Assembly: GCA_032128395.1 (NCBI GenBank)
Contig: JAQBGV010000090.1
Location: forward strand, 1 to 5,727
From: JAQBGV01 sp032128395
GTDB taxonomy: Bacteria > Planctomycetota > UBA8108 > UBA1146
Direction: 5' to 3'
Length of the DNA stretch: 5,727 nt
Positions 1-5,727 of this stretch are shown one piece after another; position 1 is the first letter of the stretch, and every line of letters begins with the position of its first letter. The notes under the pieces were generated by a model, which was not told where the DNA came from, searched no databases, and saw only the letters and a program-made list of their open reading frames with translations. The translations under genes and the position numbers were made by a program.

Positions 1-3000
1 CCGCACGGGTTCGTGGCGTCCACGCAGTAGTTGCCCGCATCGCCCGGGACCACCGCGGGGAGCGTGAGCTGGAGTCCGGTCGCCCCGGAGATCGGAACCC
101 CGTCCTTCGACCACTGGTAGGTCGGTGGCGGGCTCCCCGTCACGTGGGCGGTGAGAACCACGGTGTCCCCCTCGCACGGGGAAGCAACGGAGATCGGAAT
201 TGTCTCGGTCGGGGGAGAATCCACGGTGACGAGCCCGGGGATCGACGTCGCATTCCCGCAGACGTTCGTCGCGACGAGGCGGTACTCGCCGACGTCCGTG
301 AGCGAAACGCTCGCGACCGAGTAGGTCGCCGCCGTCGCGCCCGCGATCGGCAGACCGTCGAGCGTCCACTGAAGGCTCGGGGTCGGGTCTCCGAGCGCGG
401 TCGAGGTCAGCACCAATGGATCTCCGAGGCAGAGCGCTGCGCCGGAAGGATCGAGAGTGATCGTAGGCGCAGCAAGGACAGCCAGAATAGCGTCGGCGCT
501 CGTCGCGCTTCCGCACGCGTTCGTCGCCTCGACCGAGTATGCGCCAGCGTCAGCGGGTGAGACGCCGTTCAGGGTGAGGCTGTTCGCCGTTGCGCCGGTG
601 ATCGCCACCCCGTTCCGGCGCCACTGGTAGCTCGGCGCAGGGTCTCCACTCGCAGTCACCGAGAAGCTCGCAGAGCCTCCCGGACACACCGTTTGTGAAG
701 TCGGTTCCGTGGAGATCGCGGGCGGCTCGAAGACCTCGACGAACGCCCCCGCACTCTCCAGCGTGCCGCAACCATTCGAAACCTCGACCGAGTACGTCCC
801 TTCGTCACCGGCGACTACCGACGGGATCGACAGGCCCGCACCGTTCTCTCCGGCGAGCGGGGCCCCGTTTCGCAGCCACTGGTACGAGAGCGGGCTCGCT
901 CCCGTCGCGCCGACGCCGAGCAGCACGCCGTCCCCGGGGCAGAAGCTCCCGCCGACCGGGTCGGGGGAGATCGCGGGGAGTGCGAGCACGGTCAGGAGAG
1001 CAGCGCCGCTCGTGACGGTTCCGCCGTCATTGGTGACCTCGACGTCGTAGAGACCGCCATCGCCGAGTCCCACCGGATCGATGTCGAGTGTCCCGTCGGT
1101 CGCCCCTGCGATCGGCGCCCCCTCGAGGCGCCACTGGAACTGGAACGGCCCGGTACCGATGACGCCGACCGTGAAGCTCGCGATCGTTCCCTCGCAGACC
1201 TGCTGCGAAACCGGGTCCTGTGAGATCTCGGGGAGATTCTGCGGGATCGTGATGATCGCATCGGGGGCGACGATCGGCTCGACGTTGCCGGCCCTGTCCC
1301 GCGCGACGAGGAAGAATTCGTATGTCACGCCGGGATCACCGACGTACTCGAAAGTCGTTGCGGTGGTCCCGAGAAGGAGAGGCTCGAGGGTTCCGCCACC
1401 CGGGCCAGCGAACAAAGTCGTCGTGCCCGGGGAGCTGCCCTGGGTCCGGGCGTACAGGTCGAAGTCCTTCAGTCCAGAACCATCGATGCCATCTTGGCCC
1501 GACCAGTCGAGGAGCACCCGTTCGTCGAGAGCGTCGAGTCCGGCGATCAGCTCGCTCGATGGAGCGGAGGGATCGATGGTGTTCGACACGGGGTCGAGTG
1601 GGATCGGTGTGTTGTTGTCGAAGATGATGTCTCCGCCGTTCGGGACATCGACCGGCGGCGAGCCAGCGAGGCTCACGTTCACCTGCACGTCGAAGCTCAC
1701 GGCCCCTGTCCCCGTCCCGGTTCCTAGAGAGGGAGGGAGGAAGCCAAGGGTGGAGCTCCGCGGAGGGAGCCCTGTCGCGGGATCGATGCTCTGGAACGTC
1801 CAGAAGACTTGGGCGAGTTGGGCATCCACACCCGCGGTCACCTGTACGAACACTTCCTGTTCCTCGAGCTCGAGAGTGGTTTGATAGAAGATCCGGTTCG
1901 ACGGTACCGAGTAGAAGATCCCATTCAGGGCGAATGGCCCGATCCGGACGCTCGCAGGATTGAAGTTCGCATCGAGGGGGTCGATCACCGTGACCCGAGA
2001 CGCCGGGGCGCCGAACACCGGGTCGACGATGTTTTCGAAGTGGATCACGTACGCGATCGGTGTCTTGAGACCCAACCAGCCGGACTCATCGACGCCGTTC
2101 GGCTCGTCCTTGTCATTCGGATCGATCGCCGACCGAATCTCCACTTCCTCGCACGAACCCGCATCCCAGAGGAGCTCGCTCGACGCTTCGAGGGCGACGA
2201 GGAGTTCATCCGAAGGGAGACTCCCGAACGCGGTTCCCGACGGGGAGGCCTCGAACGCGGCGAGCAGGTCGGCGAGGGAGCCGACGAGTGCCGTCTCGGG
2301 GCAGAGCTCCGCTCCGGCGCCGGGGGACGGGGGCACTCCGACCGCGATGAGATCCTCGGGGTCGAGTAGCCCGACGGTGACGAGGTCTGCGAACCACGCA
2401 TCGCGCCAGAGGATCGGATCCTCGAGCAGCGGCTGCAGCGCGGTGAAGTCTTCGCTCGGGATCTGCTCGGGATTCTCGATCAGCGCGAGGCGGAGGGCCT
2501 CGGCGTGATCGCTCTGGAGTTGGATCCACTCGGCGCGGTCGAGGAGTGCCGCCCCCCGTTGCGCGATGAAGGTCCCAGGATCTCCCTCGAGTTGGTAGGT
2601 CGTCGAGAGAGTGACCTCCGCGCCGGGGGGGAGCGAGCGCACGAGTGCGGTCGAGAGGAGCACGGTGCCTTCATCGAACGAGAGCGAGAAGGGGGCGTCG
2701 GTATCGAGCTGGACGATACTCCGCGTGTCGACGACCGGTGTGCGTTCACTGATCGACACGTAGGGCGCGTCGACGTTTCCGAGATTGAGCACTCTCGCCT
2801 CGACTGTCGCGAACCCACCGGCTCGGAACGAGGGGGGCTCTTCGAAGTCGATCGTCAGGACCGGCGGGATGAGCGGCTCGATCGTCACGAGGCCCGCGCC
2901 CGTGGCGGTACTCAGGTCGAGGTTCGTCGCCACCAGGTCGTACGGTCCGAGTGGTGGGCTCGCCAGCTCGAACTCGGCCTTCAAGCGGCAGCCGTCGATG

Positions 3001-5727
3001 CGGTCGAGCTTCCGCGGAGTGAGTATTGTCCCTGTTGAATTCTCGAGTTGCACCGTGACTCCGGGGTCGAAGTTCGCACCGAAGATGTCGAGTGTCACGC
3101 GCCCGACATCGCCTACGCTTTCGGGCGTGGCGGACTCCACCACCAGCGGCAGCAGGCGGGCCCGCACCTCGAAGGTCGGATCGGTCACGGTGCCGAAGGT
3201 CCGGACCAACACGTAGAGATCGCCCCCGGGGATGTCGGGGAGTCGGACGACCTGGTGCGGCGTGCCGGGGGCGTCGCCGGTCGCGTCGAACAGGTCGTCG
3301 GTCGGCAGGTCACCGAGGCGAATCAAGAGCTCCGTGAACGCTCCGGGGGAAGCGTGCGTCAACTCGACCTCGATCGTTTCCCCCGCGGGGAGCCCGGCGA
3401 CCTGGTAGGCGCGGAATTCCCCGGCCGTCATCTGGTCGATCTGTCCCGCGGGGGGATCCCCCGGGAGCTCGGCCGTCAGCAGCGTCGGGAACGCTTCGAC
3501 GGTACCCAGAGAACCGCCGAGGTTGTTCTCCTCATCGATCTCGGGGATCTGCCCGCCACTGTCGGCACGCACCACGATGTGACGCGGACCGAGGAGTGGC
3601 GGGTACACGAAGTTTCCCGTGCGGGGGACGACCTGAGCGGGCACGACGGTGACGCTCTCGCCGACGCTCTCGCCGAGCAGCACGTCATCGGGGCTCCACG
3701 TGTCGTCGATCGAGAGGAACACCGCGTCGCTCCATACCCCCGAGACAGTCGCGACGGTGCCGCCGAGGTCCTGGTTCTCGAGAGTCCACTGGAAGGTTGC
3801 AGGGAGGCCGATCGTGGCCGAACCGGGTTCGACCACCGCATCGACGATCAGATCTCCGGGATCCGGGAGCGTCAGTTCGAGTGCGCCGACCGCACGAAGG
3901 TCGTTGTTCCCCTCATCGGTCTCCGGCATCACGCCCGACGAATCGGTCTTCACGAACACGAAACGGGTCCCCGCTTCACTGAGCGGAGGGGTGACCACGA
4001 GCGTCTGTCCGTAGTTTCCGCCTGCGAGCAGTCCACCCCCGTGACCGATGGCTCCGAGGTGCAGGTCCCCCGCATCGAGGACCGGATCGACGGAGAGATA
4101 CACCGAGTCGATCCACGAGGTGGGGAGCGGCTCCCCGGGGCCATCGTTCACGACCGTCCAGTCGATCGTTAATGGCTGGCCGGAGACTCCGGTCGACGGT
4201 GCGGTCACAGTCGCGACCCTCAGGTTTGCGAGTGGGAGCGCTTGGATGTCGATGCTCGTCGCGGAGACCCCGATGTTGTTCGCTTCGTCTTCCTCGAAGA
4301 CTTGCGCGGACGAGTCGGTGTTCACGATGACGAAGTGCCGCCCCGAGAGGTCTGTGGGGATCGCGAATGAACCGCTGGCGCTATAGGTCCCGAGTGGGGC
4401 GAGAGCCCCTGCGCGCACCCGCGAGCCGATGAACCGATCGCCTCCATCGAGGGTCGTATCGGTGGAGAGGTACACCCGGTCGGTCCACTGCGCGACGTTC
4501 GTCGGTGTGGTCCCGCTGTTCTGTACTCCGAAGGTGACCTGCAAGAGGTCCCCCGCGGTCGCGCTCGCTGGGGTGAAGAACGGGGGGACCTGAATCTCGA
4601 GGTCGGAGAGGTCCGCGGTCACCACGAACGGAGCGTTGACCACGTTGTCCGCCTCCCCCGGCGCCTGTTCGAACACGACGTTCGAGACATCGGTCCGGAA
4701 CACGAGCGAGTAGGTGCTCGCCGAGACCGGCGGAATCGCCGCGACCGCCGACGCGATGTACGAAGCACCGGCTGCGAGGACCCCGACGTGTCCGACCGAG
4801 GCGAGAGCGAGGTCCACTCCCGGCCCGACGATCCGGACCCGGTCGCTCCACGCGGAGACCGCGGTCTCCCGCGTTCCCGAGTTCGTCACGCGCCAGCGCA
4901 AGGTGATCGGCTGGCCGACGAAGCCGCTCGTCGCGAGCGGGGTCGCGTCGAAGTTCACCGCGGGGATCAGATTCGTCGGGTCGAAGGTGACGTTCACCGC
5001 GATCTGTGCCGTGTCGAGGAGCGGGTCATCGCTCCCCTCGTAGAGACCGTTTCCGACGTTGAGATCGACGTGAAGGGTGTACGCCCCCTCCGGCAGATCG
5101 GTCGGTACGATGAACGTCCGGTTCCCGAGATAGGAAGCGACGAGCACATCGCCGGTCCCGGGTTCGATGAGGGTGGTCTGAGAACGCTGGGCGAGAATCC
5201 GATCGCCGCCGGGCGCACCGACGAGCCGGACCCGGTCGACCCAGCTCTGGAAGACGTTCACGACCAGAGGGCTCGCGATCGACCCGTTCCACGTCACCGT
5301 GGCGGGATGCCCGGGGGTCCATTGGGTGGTGGTTCCGAGAGCGTCGATCGAGGCGGTGATGTCGGCACCGGGGAGCTGGATCACGTTCACCGTGCCGAGT
5401 TGGAACAAGTTGTTCTCACCGCCGGTGTCGGCCTCGCTCACCTGGGCGAGGGCATCGACGACGAGCTTCAGGTTCCAGGTGCCAGTGAGAACGACCGGGA
5501 GAGTGCCGGTCACCGGGCGGGAGCCGTCGACGGCTCCCCCGGCGAGCGGGGCACCACTTCGCGTGTTCTGTCCGAGGAAGAGATCCCCCGGGGAGATCGA
5601 GGGAGCGGTGTCCTGCGAGAGGTAGACCCGGTCGGTCCAGGTCCCCGAGTCGGTCGGCCCCGCCCCTGCGTTCGCGATCACGACATCGACCGTGAACGGC
5701 TGCCCCGATCCCGCGATCAACGTGAGC
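1..5727 (-). CDS. Giant modular surface/exported protein (CARDB, PPC-like, TIG-like, FN3-like and Ig-like domains), partial at both ends
   Basis: One minus-strand frame is open through the whole window: 1,908 complete codons (5726 down to 3), no stop, no start or end in view. Modules in order: six CARDB repeats (residues 1-746), PPC-like (747-860), IPT/TIG-like (861-950), a GNVDxPYV segment (951-1049), a probably helical segment (1050-1197), a DPNDK module (1198-1390), FN3-like (1391-1495) and five Ig-like units (1497-1908). All recognised modules are extracellular adhesion or scaffold folds, so a role at the cell surface or in secreted matrix is likely; the ligand is unknown. Composition fits export: I count only 8 Lys, 2 Met (600, 766) and 13 Cys, with abundant Asp, Glu, Gly, Thr and Val. 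Neither Met looks like a start, because each lies inside a domain. Signal peptide, anchor and any enzyme domain must lie outside the window. The reading frame is near certain; the biological role is inferred from domain families only. Confidence 0.96.
3..218 (-). other. Ig-like unit 5, cut by the window edge, with an extra cysteine
   Basis: Residues 1837-1908; the last complete codon is Cys1908 itself, and about 13 residues of the unit lie outside the window. Cys1851, YQWSKDG (1870-1876), GAT (1881-1883) and DAGNY (1896-1900) are present. Directly after this Tyr there is an additional Cys1901 (codon TGC, plus strand 24-26) where the other units have Ser, Arg or Asp. The unit therefore has three cysteines. 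Confidence 0.87.
219..473 (-). other. Ig-like unit 4
   Basis: Residues 1752-1836. It carries Cys1766, LQWTLDG (1785-1791), GAT (1796-1798), DVGEY (1811-1815) and TNVCGN (1820-1825). Both disulfide positions are kept (1766 and 1823). Confidence 0.89.
474..728 (-). other. Ig-like unit 3
   Basis: Residues 1667-1751. This is the most consensus-like copy: Cys1681 in VCPGG, YQWRRNG (1700-1706), GAT (1711-1713), DAGAY (1726-1730) and TNACGS (1735-1740). A Cys1681-Cys1738 disulfide is expected. Confidence 0.9.
729..983 (-). other. Ig-like unit 2
   Basis: Residues 1582-1666. The hallmark positions are Cys1596, Trp1617 (YQWLRNG), DEGTY (1641-1645) and Cys1653 (SNGCGT), so a disulfide is expected. The GAT motif seen after the Trp in the other four units is replaced by GEN (1626-1628). 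Confidence 0.88.
984..1238 (-). other. Ig-like unit 1, second cysteine missing
   Basis: Residues 1497-1581. Cys1511, Trp1532 (FQFQWRLEG) and DGGLY (1556-1560) are present, but the closing motif reads TNDGGT (1565-1570), with Gly1568 at the position held by Cys in every other unit. The codon is GGC (plus strand 1023-1025) where the others have TGC. Cys1511 is therefore left without its usual partner. This is the unit adjoining the FN3-like domain. Confidence 0.88.
1242..1556 (-). other. Fibronectin type III-like domain
   Basis: Residues 1391-1495. VLLDWSGQDGIDGSGLKDFD (1404-1423) carries the 'W.G.D..GSG...yd' pattern of a bacterial FN3-like subtype. It ends with YEFFLVARDRAGNVEP (1469-1484), the usual 'Y.f.v.A.D.AGN.e' closing strands. 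It is the hinge between the DPNDK module and the Ig array. No cysteine is present. Confidence 0.68.
1557..2135 (-). other. 'DPNDK' conserved module (DUF11/DUF7619-like beta domain)
   Basis: Residues 1198-1390. Markers in order: IDPNDKDEPNG (1201-1211); AYVIHFEN (1225-1232); GAPASRVTVIDPLD (1239-1252), which resembles the 'apA..V.vtD.Ld' stretch of this module; SIDPATG (1313-1319); GFLPPS (1328-1333); and IIFDNNTPI (1367-1375) followed by SNTIDPSAP (1381-1389). This succession is, to my knowledge, a recurrent module of large secreted bacterial proteins, usually placed before an FN3-like domain as here. A Gly-Thr alternation (1335-1341) forms a short low-complexity spacer. Function is unknown; the family number is my best guess. 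Confidence 0.58.
2136..2579 (-). other. Probably helical segment of unknown function with two cysteines
   Basis: Residues 1050-1197. Unlike the rest of the protein, this segment is rich in Leu, Ala and Glu with helix-like spacing: LLDRAEWIQLQSDHAEALRL (1061-1080), then FTALQPLLEDPILWRD (1094-1109), SLADLLAAFEA (1150-1160) and DELLVALEASSELLWD (1173-1188). Cys1142 and Cys1192 flank the second half and may form a disulfide. The hydrophobic stretches are interrupted by charged residues, so this is not a membrane span. I recognise no catalytic motif. It may be a linker or docking domain between the two halves of the scaffold. Confidence 0.48.
2580..2876 (-). other. Beta-rich segment with a GNVDxPYV motif, family uncertain
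   Basis: Residues 951-1049. The start (LTIDFEEPPSFRAGG, 957-971) and the stretch ATVEARVLNLGNVDAPYV (973-990) resemble the opening of CARDB/DUF11-like sandwiches, with NLGNVD in place of the usual N-x-G turn. The rest (SFDEGTVLLS, LPPGAEVTL) is strand-like. In large proteins of this kind a 'NxGNVDxPYV' segment commonly follows the TIG-like domain, so it is probably a standard part of the scaffold. I cannot assign a named family. Confidence 0.5.
2877..3146 (-). other. IPT/TIG-like domain
   Basis: Residues 861-950. After VESATPESVG comes FGANFDPGVTVQL (882-894), the hallmark 'G.nF..g..V.l' of IPT/TIG immunoglobulin-like folds. The domain closes with LGPYDLVATN (926-935), matching the usual 'G.ydv.VtN' strand. 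It contains Cys913, the only cysteine in the first 1,141 residues and so without an obvious partner. It follows the PPC-like module directly, a neighbour relation I have seen in large CARDB-containing proteins. Confidence 0.66.
3147..3488 (-). other. PPC-like beta-sandwich domain (bacterial pre-peptidase C-terminal type)
   Basis: Residues 747-860. The order of motifs fits the PPC fold: FRAYQVAGLPAGETIEVEL (771-789) resembles the 'yyv.vpaG..l.v.l' opening, ELLIRLGDLPT (799-809) the middle strand, and GGDLYVLVR (834-842) the closing 'G.YyvlV' strand. PPC domains are found next to secreted enzymes and within surface proteins, where they assist export or binding. The second in-frame Met (766) is just upstream of the first strand. 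The assignment is by motif, without a profile score. Confidence 0.68.
3489..3866 (-). other. CARDB repeat 6
   Basis: Residues 621-746. The core WSDAVFLSID is at 665-674, followed by SPDDVLLG (678-685), and the copy ends in the acidic EIDEENN (729-735). The early strand carries an insertion-like NQDLGGTVATVSG (651-663) not seen in repeats 4 or 5. This is the last CARDB copy before the architecture changes. Confidence 0.8.
3867..4241 (-). other. CARDB repeat 5
   Basis: Residues 496-620. The early strand is GQPLTIDWTVVNDG (516-529), the core is WIDSVYLSVD (538-547) followed by LDAGDLHLG (550-558), and it ends in the acidic ETDEGNN (602-608). It holds one of the only two Met codons in the frame (Met600, 3927-3929), which is inside the fold and not a start. 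Confidence 0.83.
4242..4613 (-). other. CARDB repeat 4
   Basis: Residues 372-495. This is a canonical copy: an early strand with VQNSGT (401-406), core WTDRVYLSTD (414-423), then LDGGDRFIG (426-434) and the closing acidic EEDEANN (478-484). Its core heptapeptide WTDRVYL is identical to that of repeat 1. Confidence 0.82.
4614..4982 (-). other. Divergent CARDB-like repeat 3
   Basis: Residues 249-371. It opens with a GQPITLRWRVTNSGT stretch (271-285), the typical early strand of CARDB domains, and carries WSDRVRIVGPG at 293-303. Like repeat 2, it lacks the LSxD acidic turn and the terminal ENN; FEQAPGEADN (352-361) sits there instead. Confidence 0.66.
4983..5372 (-). other. Divergent CARDB-like repeat 2
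   Basis: Residues 119-248. It has the core WVDRVRLVG (162-170), but a VG/APGG turn replaces the usual YLSxD, and the C-terminal acidic NN motif is absent (GSDDPLLD at 231-238 lies in that place). It shares DRVR[LI]VG with repeat 3, so these two form a subtype distinct from the other four. A related beta-sandwich family other than CARDB is possible for this pair. Confidence 0.62.
5373..5726 (-). other. CARDB repeat 1 (N-terminal edge outside the window)
   Basis: Residues 1-118. The core WTDRVYLSQD is at residues 30-39, followed by PGDLFLG at 46-52 and an acidic GGENN ending at residue 106. The first strand before residue 1 is missing because the gene continues past 5727. Together with repeats 4-6 this is a canonical CARDB copy. 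Confidence 0.78.

Larger units (their letters stand above)
3..1238 (-). repeat. Array of five Ig-like domains with an exact 255-bp (85-residue) period
   Basis: Residues 1497-1908. Five units align without any gap. The Trp of the Q-W pair is at 1532, 1617, 1702, 1787 and 1872; the first Cys at 1511, 1596, 1681, 1766 and 1851; the D-x-G-x-Y motif starts at 1556, 1641, 1726, 1811 and 1896. Cys-to-Trp is always 21 residues. The hallmark second Cys, in N-x-C, is at 1653, 1738, 1823 and 1908, and is replaced in unit 1. These are the marks of bacterial I-set-like Ig domains, extracellular disulfide-containing sandwiches. The Gln-Trp codons read CAGTGG in all five units, seen as CCACTG on the plus strand at 111, 366, 621, 876 and 1131. 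Hand comparison of units 3 and 5 gives 29 identities in 70 residues. The array runs off the window edge, so more copies may follow. Confidence 0.92.
3489..5726 (-). repeat. Array of six CARDB-type repeats (residues 1-746)
   Basis: Six copies of a roughly 125-residue beta-sandwich carry a shared core W-x-D-x-V-[YRF]-[LI], with the Trp at residues 30, 162, 293, 414, 538 and 665. Trp-to-Trp spacings are 132, 131, 121, 124 and 127 residues, so unit length drifts. Copies 1, 4, 5 and 6 continue as LSxD with a later Asp and LG, and end in an acidic E/D-rich stretch closing with NN. Both signatures are typical of CARDB (cell adhesion related domain found in bacteria, PF07705). The array contains no cysteine, so its folds need no disulfides. 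CARDB arrays generally occur in secreted or surface proteins and are thought to mediate adhesion or act as spacers. The family call rests on motif recognition, not a profile search. Confidence 0.82.

Noticed and set aside
144..560. Plus-strand open frame of 138 codons opposite the Ig-like array
   Set aside because: It is codon-aligned antisense to the Ig array. Its stop at 558-560 is simply the complement of a TCA serine codon (Ser1723) of the real protein.
1725..1745. Purine-rich plus-strand stretch resembling a ribosome binding site
   Set aside because: It is the complement of codons for the conserved GFLPPS loop, and no credible plus-strand gene follows.
1081..1884. A 267-codon plus-strand open frame
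   Set aside because: It is an out-of-phase antisense frame spanning parts of the Ig, FN3-like and DPNDK modules. It is Ser/Pro/Arg-rich without any family signature, as expected for a GC-rich shadow.
2625..2631. Run of seven G (seven C on the coding strand) as a possible phase-variation tract
   Set aside because: It encodes part of SLPPG in frame. A seven-base run is unremarkable in a gene this GC-rich, and the frame is intact on both sides.
1809..3038. Plus-strand open frames at 1809-2369 and 2505-3038
   Set aside because: Both lie in the same codon-aligned antisense phase as 3048-4172, and recognisable domains are encoded opposite them. They have no family motif of their own.
3451..3462. 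Perfect 12-bp palindrome GGGGGATCCCCC
   Set aside because: It has no loop and no T-tract and lies inside codons for LPGDPP in the PPC-like domain; it comes from Pro/Gly codons and is not a terminator or operator.
3927..3929. In-frame ATG codons (Met600, and Met766 at 3429-3431) as possible gene starts
   Set aside because: Each lies within a domain or its first strand, the frame stays open with good CARDB repeats upstream, and no signal peptide follows either.
3048..4172. A 374-codon plus-strand open frame
   Set aside because: It is the codon-by-codon antisense of the real gene. Stops there would need sense TTA, CTA or TCA, which high-GC codon choice avoids, and its Asp/Glu/Arg-rich product is just the complement of Leu, Val, Ile and Ser codons. 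It shows no domain pattern.
4381..4851. Minus-strand open frames in other phases (for example 4381-4851, 3476-3841 and 2045-2401)
   Set aside because: They overlap the long frame in a shifted phase and give Arg/Ser/Pro-rich products without motifs, whereas the long frame encodes recognisable domains throughout.

Overview
The window is the interior of one very large gene read on the minus strand. A single frame (complete codons from 5726 down to 3) stays open for 1,908 codons, with no stop and with neither end of the gene in view. I translated it end to end, and the residue count equals the expected codon count, so there is no net frameshift. There is no second gene, RNA gene, intergenic gap, promoter or terminator that I can support. 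The other apparent reading frames, on both strands, are shadows of this one. Residue numbers below count from position 5726.

The product looks like a giant modular exported or surface protein made almost wholly of beta-sandwich modules. From N to C terminus I see: six CARDB-type repeats (residues 1-746, positions 3489-5726; the first enters from outside the window); a PPC-like domain (747-860); an IPT/TIG-like domain (861-950); a segment with a GNVDxPYV motif (951-1049); a probably helical, Cys-containing segment I do not recognise (1050-1197); a 'DPNDK' conserved module (1198-1390); an FN3-like domain (1391-1495); and five bacterial Ig-like domains (1497-1908, positions 3-1238), the last cut by the window edge. 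The signal peptide, cell anchor or sorting signal, and any catalytic domain would lie outside the window.

The host is a high-GC bacterium (roughly 65% GC by eye, with Leu CTC, Ser TCG, Ile ATC and Gly GGG favoured). The module combination CARDB-PPC-TIG-DPNDK-FN3, followed by Ig repeats of the 'YQWxxNG...GAT...DxGxY...NxCG' type, is one I associate with giant surface proteins of Planctomycetota and similar environmental lineages. That assignment is an inference from architecture and composition only.

The most distinctive feature is that the five Ig-like units keep an exact 85-residue (255-bp) period without a single insertion or deletion, although their sequences have diverged strongly. The CARDB repeats of the same protein vary in length. 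The first Ig unit has lost one of its two hallmark cysteines, and the last has an additional one. I see no sign of a defence system, mobile element or other new genetic system; the interest lies in the architecture of this protein.
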